Part shown: piece by piece, positions 1-10,147 of the stretch
Position numbering within the stretch: the first letter of the stretch is position 1
Layout of the letters: every line of letters begins with the position of its first letter
Source of the DNA: an uncultured Pelagibacteraceae bacterium
Lineage (GTDB): Bacteria > Pseudomonadota > Alphaproteobacteria > Pelagibacterales > Pelagibacteraceae
Assembly: GCA_902560685.1 (NCBI GenBank)
Contig: CACEMT010000003.1
Span: 1-64,000 of the forward strand
Direction of reading: 5' to 3'
Length of the DNA stretch: 64,000 nucleotides
The notes under the pieces: model-generated
Seen by the model: the letters and a program-made list of their open reading frames with translations, nothing else
The model's database searches: none
What the model was told of the DNA's origin: nothing
Program-made: the position numbers and the translations under genes

Positions 1-116
1 TTATTTATTAAATTATTAATTTCCTTAAAACCTTTGGTTTTTGTACAATAATATATAATTTGATTTATATTTTTTTTGTGTTTTTTTTTGAAATTTTTTA
101 AGTCAACATTTAGCAT
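1..116 (-). CDS. Partial CDS (N-terminus only), possibly anthranilate synthase component I
   Basis: Reverse-strand ATG at 116 opens MLNVDLKNFKKKHKKNINQIIYYCTKTKGFKEINNLIN, running off the window edge; a trpE identity rests mainly on its position downstream of ppiD. Confidence 0.45.
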   Translation of the reverse strand, partial: MLNVDLKNFKKKHKKNINQIIYYCTKTKGFKEINNLIN

Positions 117-119
117 TAT

Positions 120-1541
120 TTATTTAAAATAATTTTTCATTCTTTCAAGAGTATTTTGATTAATGTCAATGTCATATTTTTCGTTTAATAAAAAATCATA
201 AGAATTATAAAGATTATCTCTTAACTTTGTATTTGCTTGGATAAGAAATTTTTTAGTTTCTTCATTATCCTTATTCAAAAAACCTTTATTAATATTTTTT
301 ATCTTGACTAAATAAACATTATTATCTTTATCAGAAACCAATGAAAAATTATTAACACCAAGTGAATATAATAGTTTTACAGAATCATTTGAAAATTTAT
401 TAATATCATTAATTGAGTTAATTTTTAAACTTTTGATATTACCTTTAGATAATTTAAAAAAATCATCATTTGTAAATTCTTTTTTCTGAATCTTTTTCAT
501 TAAATCTGTATGAACATCATATTTATTTCTTTCATAAAGATTGTCCCTTACTGTCGCTAAAAATTTTTCACTTTCTAGACTAGGCAAAACTTTCTCTAAA
601 TTTTTAATTTCATATAATAAGAAATAATCATTTTTATCTAGCAATTCTAATTCTGCGTTATTTCTTTGTTTATATATTTCATCTAATAAATCTTCACTAT
701 CATTGCCTGGGTAGTATTTTTTAATAGTTCTTACTTTTAAATTGTAATTTTTTGCAATCTCATCAATTGTATTATTTTTCGTTACCAGGTCTTCAATTTC
801 ATCGATCTTTGAAAAGAAATTTTCAGAAAACTCAGATTCGCCAGTCAATTCACTTGGTGTAATTTTAATCAGTGATATATCAACTTTTTCAATAGAAAAA
901 ATTTCCTCATTCTCATTTACGTGTTTTTTTAAATCGTTCAAAGAAAATTGATTTTTGTTCACATATATAGAATTCAAATCTAAATAATCGATTTCAACTT
1001 GTTTTAATTGTTCATTATAAGTTTTATTTGCCAAGAAGTAGGGAGATTTAATTCCACCTCCTATATATCTAAATAATTCCTTCTTTAGTTCATTGTTTCT
1101 TATTTCTTGTTCAAATTCTACTGAAGTTAAGTTATTCTCTAGTAAAAACTTTTCATATTTAGTTCTAGAAAAAATATTATTATCTTCTTGAAAAGATTGT
1201 TGATTTTTTATTTTTTTAGCAAGAATTTCATCTGATACAGATATTTGTAATTTATTAATTTCTAAATCAACAAGTGTATCAGATACTAATTGTGTCAAAA
1301 GTTTTTCAATAATATTATCATTGATATTCTCACTAATATATTCAGATGTAATTTTTGAATCATTTATAAAATCAGCAAATTTTTGTGTTGAGATATTGTG
1401 ATTATTTATTTTTGCAATACTATTCGTATTTCCACCACTAAAAACACTGCCCATTCCCCAAAAAACGAATGGGATTATTATTATACCCACCAAGACTCCA
1501 GCAAGCTTTCCTTTTGAAAAATTTCTTAATTTATTTAACAT
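120..1541 (-). CDS. ppiD: Periplasmic folding chaperone / peptidyl-prolyl isomerase, PpiD/SurA-N like
   Basis: Single N-terminal TM (GVLVGIIIIPFVFWGMGSVF) followed by SurA_N-like region; next to tpiA. Confidence 0.8.
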   Translation of the reverse strand: MLNKLRNFSKGKLAGVLVGIIIIPFVFWGMGSVFSGGNTNSIAKINNHNISTQKFADFINDSKITSEYISENINDNIIEKLLTQLVSDTLVDLEINKLQISVSDEILAKKIKNQQSFQEDNNIFSRTKYEKFLLENNLTSVEFEQEIRNNELKKELFRYIGGGIKSPYFLANKTYNEQLKQVEIDYLDLNSIYVNKNQFSLNDLKKHVNENEEIFSIEKVDISLIKITPSELTGESEFSENFFSKIDEIEDLVTKNNTIDEIAKNYNLKVRTIKKYYPGNDSEDLLDEIYKQRNNAELELLDKNDYFLLYEIKNLEKVLPSLESEKFLATVRDNLYERNKYDVHTDLMKKIQKKEFTNDDFFKLSKGNIKSLKINSINDINKFSNDSVKLLYSLGVNNFSLVSDKDNNVYLVKIKNINKGFLNKDNEETKKFLIQANTKLRDNLYNSYDFLLNEKYDIDINQNTLERMKNYFK

Positions 1542-1597
1542 TTAGTTTTAATTTTATTGATCTATAAAAAACAAACCTATAAATTATATTTTAGTTA

Positions 1598-2347
1598 ATG
1601 ACAAATAATATGTTTTTTATAGCTAATTGGAAAATGTTTGGTGATTTAAAGTCAGTAAATTCTATCAAAAAAGTGATCAAACTTTCAAAAAACAAAAAAT
1701 TTAATAAAGCACAAATAATATATTGCCCTCCATATACTCTAATCAGTAATTTTGTAAAATTAGTTAAAAATAGTAAAATTAAAATCGGAGCACAAAATTG
1801 TCATCAATCTCAAAATCCTGGACCGTTTACAGGCTCTATAAATACTGAATTGATAAAATCTAGTGGAGCAAATTATGTAATAATTGGTCACTCAGAAAAT
1901 AGAGCAACTGGAGATACTAATCATATTATAAATCTTAAAATTAAAGCTGCATTAAAAAAAAATTTAAAAATAATCTTTTGCATAGGAGAAACTTTAATCC
2001 AAAAAAAGAGAAATAAAACAAATTCAATTTTAAAATCTCAATTAACAGTCGGACTAAAAAATATAAAAAATAATAATAATATTATTTTTGCATACGAACC
2101 TGTCTGGTCAATAGGAACTGGAATAATTCCAAAAACTACTAATCTTGAAAAGCAAGTTATTATTATAAAAAAAATGTTAATGAAAATATGGAAATCAAAA
2201 GATCCAAAAATAATTTATGGGGGCTCTGTAAATTCAAAAAATATCTCAGAATTAAAAAAAATTACTTTAATTAAAGGTTTTTTGATAGGCGGAGCTTCTC
2301 AAAATGCAAAGAATTTTATTGATATCATAAAAAAAACTATTAATTAG
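1598..2347 (+). CDS. tpiA: Triosephosphate isomerase
   Basis: FIANWKMFG, GHSENR, AYEPVWSIGTG, IYGGSVN motifs. Confidence 0.97.
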   Translation: MTNNMFFIANWKMFGDLKSVNSIKKVIKLSKNKKFNKAQIIYCPPYTLISNFVKLVKNSKIKIGAQNCHQSQNPGPFTGSINTELIKSSGANYVIIGHSENRATGDTNHIINLKIKAALKKNLKIIFCIGETLIQKKRNKTNSILKSQLTVGLKNIKNNNNIIFAYEPVWSIGTGIIPKTTNLEKQVIIIKKMLMKIWKSKDPKIIYGGSVNSKNISELKKITLIKGFLIGGASQNAKNFIDIIKKTIN

Positions 2348-2352
2348 ACCCC

Positions 2353-2655
2353 ATGGAAAATATTTTATTAGTAGTAAACATTATACTAGCGATTCTGCTC
2401 GTAATATTTGTACTCTTCCAAAAGTCAGAAGGTGGAGCACTTGGCATAGGTGTTTCCCAGGATAATTTTATGTTTTCCAGGTCTGCTGGCAATTTTTTTA
2501 CTAAAGCAACTGCAATAATTGCTACATTATTTATTATTTGCAGCCTAGCTTTGACTATAATTTCTAGAGATGATTTAACCCCAACCTCGTCAGTTTTGGA
2601 TAAAATTGAAGAAAACTCTGACGAAGCGCCACAAATTCCAGAAAATAATAATTAA
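2353..2655 (+). CDS. secG: Preprotein translocase subunit SecG
   Basis: Two TM helices, FQKSEGGALGIG motif, after tpiA. Confidence 0.93.
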   Translation: MENILLVVNIILAILLVIFVLFQKSEGGALGIGVSQDNFMFSRSAGNFFTKATAIIATLFIICSLALTIISRDDLTPTSSVLDKIEENSDEAPQIPENNN

Positions 2656-2695
2656 TACTTTCATTTTTAATTAAGTATGGATATAAAGTAATTCC

Positions 2696-4309
2696 ATGGC
2701 GCGATATATATTCGTTACTGGCGGCGTGGTCTCATCATTAGGCAAAGGATTATCATCTGCTTCTCTTGCATATCTTCTAAAATCTCAAGGATATAAAGTT
2801 AGAATTAGAAAAATGGATCCTTATTTAAATGTAGACCCTGGAACAATGAGTCCATTTCAACACGGAGAAGTTTTTGTAACAGATGATGGTGCAGAAACTG
2901 ATTTGGATCTCGGACACTACGAAAGATTTACAAACATTTCTGCAAAAAAATCTGACAATATTACAACAGGAAAAATTTATAGTGATATAATTAAGAAAGA
3001 GCGTAAAGGTAATTATTTGGGAAAAACAGTTCAAGTTATACCTCATGTAACAGACAGAATAAGAGAATTTATAAAAGGAGATATAACTAATGAAGATTTT
3101 GTTATTTGCGAAATAGGAGGAACAGTTGGTGATATAGAAAGCTTGCCTTTTGTTGAAGCTATAAGACAATTTTCAAATGAAGTTGGTAGAAACAAAAGTT
3201 TATTTATACATTTAACTTTTGTTCCATTTTTAAAATCATCGGATGAGATTAAAACTAAACCAACTCAACATTCTGTTAAAGAACTGAGAAGCCTTGGCAT
3301 ACAACCAGATATAATAATTTGTAGATCTCAAAAATCTATTCCACTAGATCAAAGAAAAAAGATATCACTATTCTGCAATGTATCTATTGAAAATGTAATA
3401 GAGACAGTTGATGTAAGAACAATCTATGAAGCACCTATAAGTTTTTATAATGAAAAATTAGATAAACAAGTCTTGAAATTTTTTAAGTTAAAACCAAGAA
3501 AAAAAGTTAATTTACTACCTTGGAAGAAAATCACCAAAACTGTTTTGAATACTAAAAAAATAGTAAATATTGCAATTATTGGAAAGTATGTAAATTTAAA
3601 GGACGCTTACAAATCACTAGATGAAGCTTTAATACATGGTGGTATAAACAATAATGTAAAAGTTAATTTAGTTAGAATTGAGTCTGATAAATTGAAACCT
3701 AGCCAAATTAGTAAAGTTTTAAAAAATGTATCTGGGATTTTAATTCCTGGTGGATTTGGAAAAAGGGGAACAGAAGGTAAAATATCAGCTATTAACTATG
3801 CAAGAATAAAAAAAATTCCTTTTTTAGGTATTTGCTTTGGTATGCAAATGGCAGTAATAGAATTTGCTAGAAATGCTTTAAAAATCAAAAATGCAGGGTC
3901 AACCGAATTAGATAAAAAATGTTATCCTACTATTGGTTTAATAAGTGAGTGGAATAAAAATGGCCAAATGATAAAAGGAACAAACAAAGATTTAGGTGGC
4001 ACTATGAGATTAGGTTTATATGAAGCTAAATTAAGACATAATTCATTGATAGAAAAAATCTATAAATCTAAGTTTATATTTGAAAGACATAGACACAGGT
4101 ATGAAGTGAATAATAATTTAAAAAATAAATTTGAAAATAAAGGAATGATTTTTTCTGGAATGTCACCAGATGGTAAATTACCTGAAATTATTGAACTTAA
4201 AAACCATCCTTGGTTTATAGGTGTTCAATATCATCCTGAATTTAAATCTAGACCTTTGTCGCCACATCCTTTATTTTCATCATTTATCAAAGCTGCAAAA
4301 TTTTATTAA
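2696..4309 (+). CDS. pyrG: CTP synthase
   Basis: FVTGGVVSSLGKG, DPYLNVDPGTMSPFQHGEVFVTDDGAETDLDLGHYERF, GICFGMQ glutaminase motif. Confidence 0.99.
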   Translation: MARYIFVTGGVVSSLGKGLSSASLAYLLKSQGYKVRIRKMDPYLNVDPGTMSPFQHGEVFVTDDGAETDLDLGHYERFTNISAKKSDNITTGKIYSDIIKKERKGNYLGKTVQVIPHVTDRIREFIKGDITNEDFVICEIGGTVGDIESLPFVEAIRQFSNEVGRNKSLFIHLTFVPFLKSSDEIKTKPTQHSVKELRSLGIQPDIIICRSQKSIPLDQRKKISLFCNVSIENVIETVDVRTIYEAPISFYNEKLDKQVLKFFKLKPRKKVNLLPWKKITKTVLNTKKIVNIAIIGKYVNLKDAYKSLDEALIHGGINNNVKVNLVRIESDKLKPSQISKVLKNVSGILIPGGFGKRGTEGKISAINYARIKKIPFLGICFGMQMAVIEFARNALKIKNAGSTELDKKCYPTIGLISEWNKNGQMIKGTNKDLGGTMRLGLYEAKLRHNSLIEKIYKSKFIFERHRHRYEVNNNLKNKFENKGMIFSGMSPDGKLPEIIELKNHPWFIGVQYHPEFKSRPLSPHPLFSSFIKAAKFY

Positions 4310-5136
4310 TGTTAAATAAAGTTGTTAAATTTAATAATTTTGAGATATCAAATAATAAAAAAATATCTCTTATTTCAGGACCTTGTCAGCTTGAAACTGA
4401 ACAGCATGCAATGGATATGGCTGGTAAAATTAAAGAAATTGCATCAAAATTTGAAATTGGTTTTATATATAAAACCTCATTTGACAAAGCTAACAGAACT
4501 AGCTTGAAAGGAAAAAGAGGAGCAGGTTTAGATTCATCGTTACCTGTATTTGACAAGATTAAAAGTGAATTAAAAATCCCAGTATTAACAGATGTACACA
4601 ATGTTGAACAATGTTCTATTGTATCTAAGCATGTTGATGTATTGCAAATACCCGCATTCTTATGTCGCCAGACAGATTTATTAGTTGCTGCTGCCAAAAC
4701 TAATAAAGTTATTAATGTTAAAAAAGGCCAATTTTTAGCTCCATGGGATATGACAAATGTTACAAAAAAAATTTCAGAATCAGGTAATGATAATATTCTT
4801 GTTACAGAAAGAGGAGCAAGCTTTGGTTACAATACACTCGTATCTGATATGAGATCCATACCTATAATGGCAAAAAACGGTTATCCAATTGTATTTGATG
4901 GAACTCATTCCGTCCAACAACCTGGCGGACTTGGTGAAAAAAGTGGAGGACAAAGAGAATTTGTTGAATACTTATCAAGAGCTGCTACTGCAGTTGGTAT
5001 AGCAGCAATTTTTTTAGAAACTCATCAAGATCCAGATAATGCACCATCCGATGGCCCCAACATGGTTCCACTAGATAAGTTAGAAAGTTTAATATCACAA
5101 ATAGTTGAAATAGATAATTTAGTTAAAAATAAATGA
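4309..5136 (+). CDS. kdsA: 3-deoxy-8-phosphooctulonate synthase
   Basis: SGPCQLE, FDKANRTS, QIPAFLCRQTDLL, DGPNMVPL motifs. Confidence 0.98.
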   Translation: MLNKVVKFNNFEISNNKKISLISGPCQLETEQHAMDMAGKIKEIASKFEIGFIYKTSFDKANRTSLKGKRGAGLDSSLPVFDKIKSELKIPVLTDVHNVEQCSIVSKHVDVLQIPAFLCRQTDLLVAAAKTNKVINVKKGQFLAPWDMTNVTKKISESGNDNILVTERGASFGYNTLVSDMRSIPIMAKNGYPIVFDGTHSVQQPGGLGEKSGGQREFVEYLSRAATAVGIAAIFLETHQDPDNAPSDGPNMVPLDKLESLISQIVEIDNLVKNK

Positions 5137-6392
5137 GTAAAATAACTAAAGTTATAGCAAGACAGGTTTTTGACAGCCGAGGAAATCCAACAATTGAAGC
5201 AGAAGTTTTTGCAAATAATATGAAAGCTAGAGCGATATCGCCATCTGGAGCCTCCACCGGATCTCACGAAGCATATGAAAAAAGGGATAAATCAAACAAG
5301 AGATACCTAGGCAAAAGTGTCTTCAAAGCAGTTAAATTAATTAACACAATAATTTCAAAAAAATTGAAAAACCAAAATATCCATAATCAAGAAAAAATTG
5401 ATTACATCTTAATAAAACTTGATGGAACTAAGCAAAAAAAGAAATTTGGAGCAAATGCATTATTGGCAGTTTCAATGGCAGTTAAAAAATTATCTGCAAG
5501 AATTCGAAAAATACCACTTTATAAAACTTTTTTTATTAAAAAGGATTTTAAATTACCCTATCCATTAATGAATGTAATTAATGGTGGAGCACATGCAAAT
5601 AATGGTCTTAGAATACAAGAATTTATGATTAGACCTGATAAAGCTAAATCAATTACTGAAGCATTAAGAATATGTTTTTTAGTAATTAATAACTTGAAAA
5701 TTTTAATTAAAAAAAGGGGTGAATCTACCTCAGTTGGAGACGAAGGTGGTTTTGCTCCAATGATAAATGAAAATGAAGATGCATTGAAATTAATAGTAAA
5801 TGCAATAGAAAAATCAGGATTTAAAAATGGTAAAGATGTATCTATATGCTTAGATGTAGCTGCAAATGAGTTATTCAAAAAACAAAAGTATTCAATCCAT
5901 TCTAAAAAATTCATATCTGCTAACAAAACAATTGATCAATATCTAAAATTAATTAAAAAATATAAAATTAAATCTATAGAAGATCCATTCGCCGAAGATG
6001 ATTGGTTGTCTTGGAATAATTTTATGAAAAAAATAAATAAAGATACTCAAGTTGTAGGCGATGATTTGTATGTGACTAATTTAGAGAGATTAAAAGTAGG
6101 TTTTTTAAATAAATCATCCAATTCAATATTAATAAAACTTAATCAGATAGGTACAGTTTCGGAAACTCTAGAAGTTATCAAATTTGCTCAGTTAATTGGT
6201 TTTAGTACTATAATATCGCATAGATCAGGTGAAAGTGAGGATACGTTTATTTCTGATCTGGCTGTAGGTACTAATTCTAACCAAATAAAAACAGGATCCT
6301 TAGCACGCTCTGAGAGAGTAGCTAAATATAACCAGCTCATAAGAATTGAAGAGAAACTTGGAAATTTAGCAAAAATGAATAAAATAAATTAA
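5133..6392 (+). CDS. eno: Enolase
   Basis: VFDSRGNPTIEAEV, SGASTGSHEA, VGDEGGFAP, SHRSGESED motifs. Confidence 0.98.
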   Translation: MSKITKVIARQVFDSRGNPTIEAEVFANNMKARAISPSGASTGSHEAYEKRDKSNKRYLGKSVFKAVKLINTIISKKLKNQNIHNQEKIDYILIKLDGTKQKKKFGANALLAVSMAVKKLSARIRKIPLYKTFFIKKDFKLPYPLMNVINGGAHANNGLRIQEFMIRPDKAKSITEALRICFLVINNLKILIKKRGESTSVGDEGGFAPMINENEDALKLIVNAIEKSGFKNGKDVSICLDVAANELFKKQKYSIHSKKFISANKTIDQYLKLIKKYKIKSIEDPFAEDDWLSWNNFMKKINKDTQVVGDDLYVTNLERLKVGFLNKSSNSILIKLNQIGTVSETLEVIKFAQLIGFSTIISHRSGESEDTFISDLAVGTNSNQIKTGSLARSERVAKYNQLIRIEEKLGNLAKMNKIN

Positions 6393-6694
6393 TGTTAACT
6401 AAATTAAAAAATAATTTTTTTATACTAATTTCTACAGTTTTATTTTTGTACTTTTTTTTTAACCTTTTAGATGGAGAAAGAGGTTTAATTTCCTATTTTG
6501 AAAAAAAAAATATTTTAAAGGAATTAAAAGATGAAAGAAAAAATGTGGTTAATAAAATAAACGAATTGGAAATTAAGAATTCACTTTTAACTGACAATTT
6601 AGATTTAGATTATATAGAAATTTTAATCAGACAAAAATTTTTATTTGGTAAAAGTGGTGAAAATACCTATATAATAAAAAGTAATGAAAATTAG
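6392..6694 (+). CDS. ftsB: Septum formation initiator FtsB/DivIC-like protein
   Basis: Short TM + coiled coil protein directly after eno. Confidence 0.75.
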   Translation: MLTKLKNNFFILISTVLFLYFFFNLLDGERGLISYFEKKNILKELKDERKNVVNKINELEIKNSLLTDNLDLDYIEILIRQKFLFGKSGENTYIIKSNEN

Positions 6695-7604
6695 ACATCC
6701 TGAAAAAGTTAATAAACCAATTAATCCAATTAAAAAAAAGCCAAGTTGGATCAAATCAAAACTTTTAAATAGCCAAGAATTTTTTTTAACAAAAAGTATT
6801 GTTAATCAACATAAGTTAAAAACTGTGTGCCAGGAGGCGAACTGTCCGAATATTACAGAGTGTTGGAGTAAAAGGCATGCAACATTTTTAATTATGGGAG
6901 AAACTTGCACTAGAGCCTGTGCTTTTTGTGACGTCATAACTGGAAAACCTAAATCTCTTAATTCTTTAGAACCATTACAAATTGCTTCAGCAATCAATAA
7001 GTTAAACTTAAAACACGCAGTAATTACTTCTGTTGACCGAGATGATTTAATTGATGGTGGAGCTAATCATTTTTACAAAGTTATAAATGAAATAAGGAAG
7101 CAAAATCCAAACACAACTATAGAAGTTTTAACTCCAGATTTTTTAAGAAAAGGTGAGTCTTACAAAAAAGTTGTTGAAGCTAGACCAGATGTTTTTAATC
7201 ATAACATTGAAACTGTTCCAGGACTTTATAGAAAAGTTAGACCTGGATCTAGATATTTTGCATCCGTTGAGTTGCTTAAAAAAGTAAAAAAAATTAATAA
7301 AAAAATTTTTACAAAATCTGGATTAATGGTTGGATTAGGTGAAAATAAAGATGAAATTATCCAAGTGATGGATGATTTAAGATCTGCTGAAGTTGACTTT
7401 TTAACAATAGGACAATACCTCCAACCTTCAGCAAAACACCATCCGCTTCATAGATATTATTCTCCTCAAGAATTTGAAGAATTAAAATTAATCGCTGAGT
7501 CGAAAGGTTTCTTATTAGTATCATCCTCTCCATTAACTAGATCTTCTTATCATGCCGATGAAGATTTTGCTAAATTAAGAAAAAATAGAAATAATATTCA
7601 CTAA
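6684..7604 (+). CDS. lipA: Lipoyl synthase
   Basis: [13 protein letters not shown] and [10 protein letters not shown] radical SAM cysteines. Confidence 0.98.
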   Translation: MKIRHPEKVNKPINPIKKKPSWIKSKLLNSQEFFLTKSIVNQHKLKTVCQEANCPNITECWSKRHATFLIMGETCTRACAFCDVITGKPKSLNSLEPLQIASAINKLNLKHAVITSVDRDDLIDGGANHFYKVINEIRKQNPNTTIEVLTPDFLRKGESYKKVVEARPDVFNHNIETVPGLYRKVRPGSRYFASVELLKKVKKINKKIFTKSGLMVGLGENKDEIIQVMDDLRSAEVDFLTIGQYLQPSAKHHPLHRYYSPQEFEELKLIAESKGFLLVSSSPLTRSSYHADEDFAKLRKNRNNIH

Positions 7605-8056
7605 TGCCAAAAGCATCAGTTAAGAGATTAATTGATAGTAGAAAAGATAAACTTATTGAATTTGTTTTAGATATTGAAAAATATCCAGAATTTATTCCAT
7701 TTTGTGAAAATTCTAAAATTTATGAGAAAAATGAAAACAGTACTTCAATCAACATAATTGCAGATCTGACTATAGGAAAAGGACCATTTAAAGATACATT
7801 TAAGAGTGATGTTAAATTTAATAAAAACAAAGATCACATTCATGTTGTAAATATTGACGGACCTTTAAATTATATGAAAAATAATTGGAAATTTGTTGAA
7901 AAAGGAAACTTGACCAATGGTTATAAAACTGAAGTACTTTTTGACATCGATTTTGAAGTTAAAAATAAATTTTTAAATATTTTAATGACCAAATCTTTTC
8001 AATACGGATTAGAAAAAATAGCAGACGCTTTTCAAAAAAGAGCAGAAAGTCTTTAA
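7604..8056 (+). CDS. Coenzyme Q-binding protein COQ10/RatA family (START-like)
   Basis: FVLDIEKYPEFIPFCENSKIYE motif, follows lipA. Confidence 0.85.
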   Translation: MPKASVKRLIDSRKDKLIEFVLDIEKYPEFIPFCENSKIYEKNENSTSINIIADLTIGKGPFKDTFKSDVKFNKNKDHIHVVNIDGPLNYMKNNWKFVEKGNLTNGYKTEVLFDIDFEVKNKFLNILMTKSFQYGLEKIADAFQKRAESL

Positions 8057-8523
8057 ATTATATTTAAAATCATTTTATGAGCTTGATTTACTGTAGATTT
8101 CTGAATTGAATATCTATTTTTATTTTTAAATAAGTTCTTTCTAATAATTGTTTTATTTCCTCTTTTAATACCGATGTAAACTAAGCCAACAGGTTTTTGT
8201 TTAGTGCCTCCTTTAGGACCAGCAACGCCAGTAACCGAGACAGAAATATTAGTTTTACTAATTTTACTTAAATTTTTAACCATAGATAAGCAAGTTTCAT
8301 AACTTACAGCACCATGTTTTAGTATTGTTTTTTTATTAACTTTAAGAAGGCTAATTTTGGATTGATTTGAATAAGTAACTAAGCCGATTGTGAATACTTT
8401 AGAGGAGCCACTAATTGATGTAATTGAACTTGAAAGCAAACCCCCAGTACAAGATTCTGCAAAAGAAATTTTTAGGTTTTTTTTACTTAACAATTTAACT
8501 AATTTTTGAGCACTCTTTTTCAT
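8053..8523 (-). CDS. CinA C-terminal domain protein (nicotinamide-nucleotide amidohydrolase, PncC-type)
   Basis: SFAESCTGGLLSSSITSISGSSKVF and SVTGVAGPKGGTKQKPVGLVYIG. Confidence 0.9.
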   Translation of the reverse strand: MKKSAQKLVKLLSKKNLKISFAESCTGGLLSSSITSISGSSKVFTIGLVTYSNQSKISLLKVNKKTILKHGAVSYETCLSMVKNLSKISKTNISVSVTGVAGPKGGTKQKPVGLVYIGIKRGNKTIIRKNLFKNKNRYSIQKSTVNQAHKMILNII

Positions 8524-9011
8524 GAAGTAATCACCATATATGAAACAAGGACTGCAACAACATATAATCCTGCACAGACATCATCCATAATAACACCAAA
8601 ACCATTCTTAAAATTTCTATCATAGTAACTAACTGGGTAGGGTTTAACTATGTCAAATATTCTAAATAAAATAAATATTATAAAATAAAAGGTTAATACA
8701 TGATTTATTTCTTTAACACCTTCGTGTGCAATCTCGTAAAGACATATTGGTATTGATTGTCCAATAAATTCATCAATAACTACTTCCTTGGGATCCTTAT
8801 TATCTAAATTTTTTATAAAGATATTTACCGCATAAATTGACATGAAAAAAATAATTAATATTCCAATTAAAATAAAGTTAGGTGATAAATTAAATATATG
8901 AAATAAAAAAAATAAAAATATAGTTGTAACCAAAGAAGCATAACTACCAGGTATTTTTTTAAGTTTTCCAATACCAAATAATGTAACAAATAAAAAAATT
9001 ACTTTATTCAT
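8520..9011 (-). CDS. pgpA: Phosphatidylglycerophosphatase A
   Basis: GIGKLKKIPGSYASL, DEFIGQ, RIFDIVKPYPVSYYDRNFKNGFGVIMDDVCAG; ATG at 9011 preferred over the upstream start of the supplied ORF. Confidence 0.9.
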   Translation of the reverse strand: MNKVIFLFVTLFGIGKLKKIPGSYASLVTTIFLFFLFHIFNLSPNFILIGILIIFFMSIYAVNIFIKNLDNKDPKEVVIDEFIGQSIPICLYEIAHEGVKEINHVLTFYFIIFILFRIFDIVKPYPVSYYDRNFKNGFGVIMDDVCAGLYVVAVLVSYMVITS

Positions 9012-10110
9012 ATTTATTAATTGCAATTATAGCCTCACAAGCAATTGCACTTTCTTTTCCAATTAATCCTAACTTTTCAACAGTTTTACCCTTAAGATTT
9101 ATAATATTTTTATTTATACCCATTAAACTTGATAAAGAACTAATAATTTTATTTCTATATTTTGAAACTTTTGGTTTTTCACAAATCAAATTTATATCTA
9201 AGTTGTTAATATAAAAATTATTATTTTTAAGCATTGAAATTATTGGATCAAGCATTTTAAAAGATCTAATGTTTTTAAATTTTTTTTTATTATCTGGATA
9301 CAAAGAACCAATATCTTTTTTTCTTAACGCCCCAAGCAAGGCATCAATTATAGCATGTAGCACAACATCTCCATCAGAATGACCCTTTAGACCAGAATGA
9401 TAGGGCACCTTAATTCCGCCTAAATAAAGTTTTTTATTTTTAACCAATCTATGAATATCAAATCCAATTCCATAAAAAGTTTTTGATTGATTTTTATTTA
9501 AATCTATTTTTTTCGTAATTTTAAAATTTTTTTCTTCTCCTTTAATAAATTTTATTTTTTGGTTATTGTTTAAAAACAATGTCGCCTCGTCTGTTATAAG
9601 AGATTTGTTTTTTTTTGATAAATTGTATAAAGTTTTAAATTTAAAACATTGAGGCGTTTGTGTTAGTAAAACTTTTTTTCTATTAAGATTAATTATTTTA
9701 CTTCCTTGATTGTATTTAGTTGAATTATCAGTATTAATATATGGAACTACAGCTTTATTATTTTTGATATGCTTATTTAAATTTTTTAATAGATTTATTG
9801 AAAAATTTGGTCTTGCAGCATCATGAATAAATACATTATTAACTTTTTTACCTTTAATATAATCGAGAGCTTTCTTTGAAGATAAATATCTTTCTTTTCC
9901 TCCCTTTATTACGTCTACCTTTAGATTTTTTTTAAATTTATTAGTTTTATTAATAACTAAAATTATTTTTTTAAATAATTTAGATTTTAATGCTGTGTCG
10001 ATAGAATGCATAAATAAAGGTTTATTCTTATATAATGAGAATTGTTTAGGCATTTTAGAGCCAAATCTTTTGCCTTTTCCTGAAGCCAAAATTATGAAAT
10101 AATTATTCAT
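9004..10110 (-). CDS. ispDF: Bifunctional MEP cytidylyltransferase / MECDP synthase
   Basis: N-terminal ASGKGKRFGSKMPKQ (IspD) fused to GIGFDIHRL...GHSDGDVVLHAIIDALLGA (IspF). Confidence 0.96.
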   Translation of the reverse strand: MNNYFIILASGKGKRFGSKMPKQFSLYKNKPLFMHSIDTALKSKLFKKIILVINKTNKFKKNLKVDVIKGGKERYLSSKKALDYIKGKKVNNVFIHDAARPNFSINLLKNLNKHIKNNKAVVPYINTDNSTKYNQGSKIINLNRKKVLLTQTPQCFKFKTLYNLSKKNKSLITDEATLFLNNNQKIKFIKGEEKNFKITKKIDLNKNQSKTFYGIGFDIHRLVKNKKLYLGGIKVPYHSGLKGHSDGDVVLHAIIDALLGALRKKDIGSLYPDNKKKFKNIRSFKMLDPIISMLKNNNFYINNLDINLICEKPKVSKYRNKIISSLSSLMGINKNIINLKGKTVEKLGLIGKESAIACEAIIAINKYE

Positions 10111-10147
10111 CTATTTATTTTAATTATTTTTCATGTATTTTTAAACA

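Noticed and set aside
2825-3169. 114 aa antisense ORF inside pyrG, and the many similar antisense ORFs (e.g. 4386-4697, 5558-5926, 13918-14298, 44115-44483, 48303-48746)
   Set aside because: All lie opposite strongly conserved genes; no RBS or family resemblance; expected by chance given codon bias.
6684-7604. Possible frameshift where ftsB and lipA ORFs overlap
   Set aside because: Both proteins are complete and recognisable; the 11-nt overlap is typical of this compact genome.
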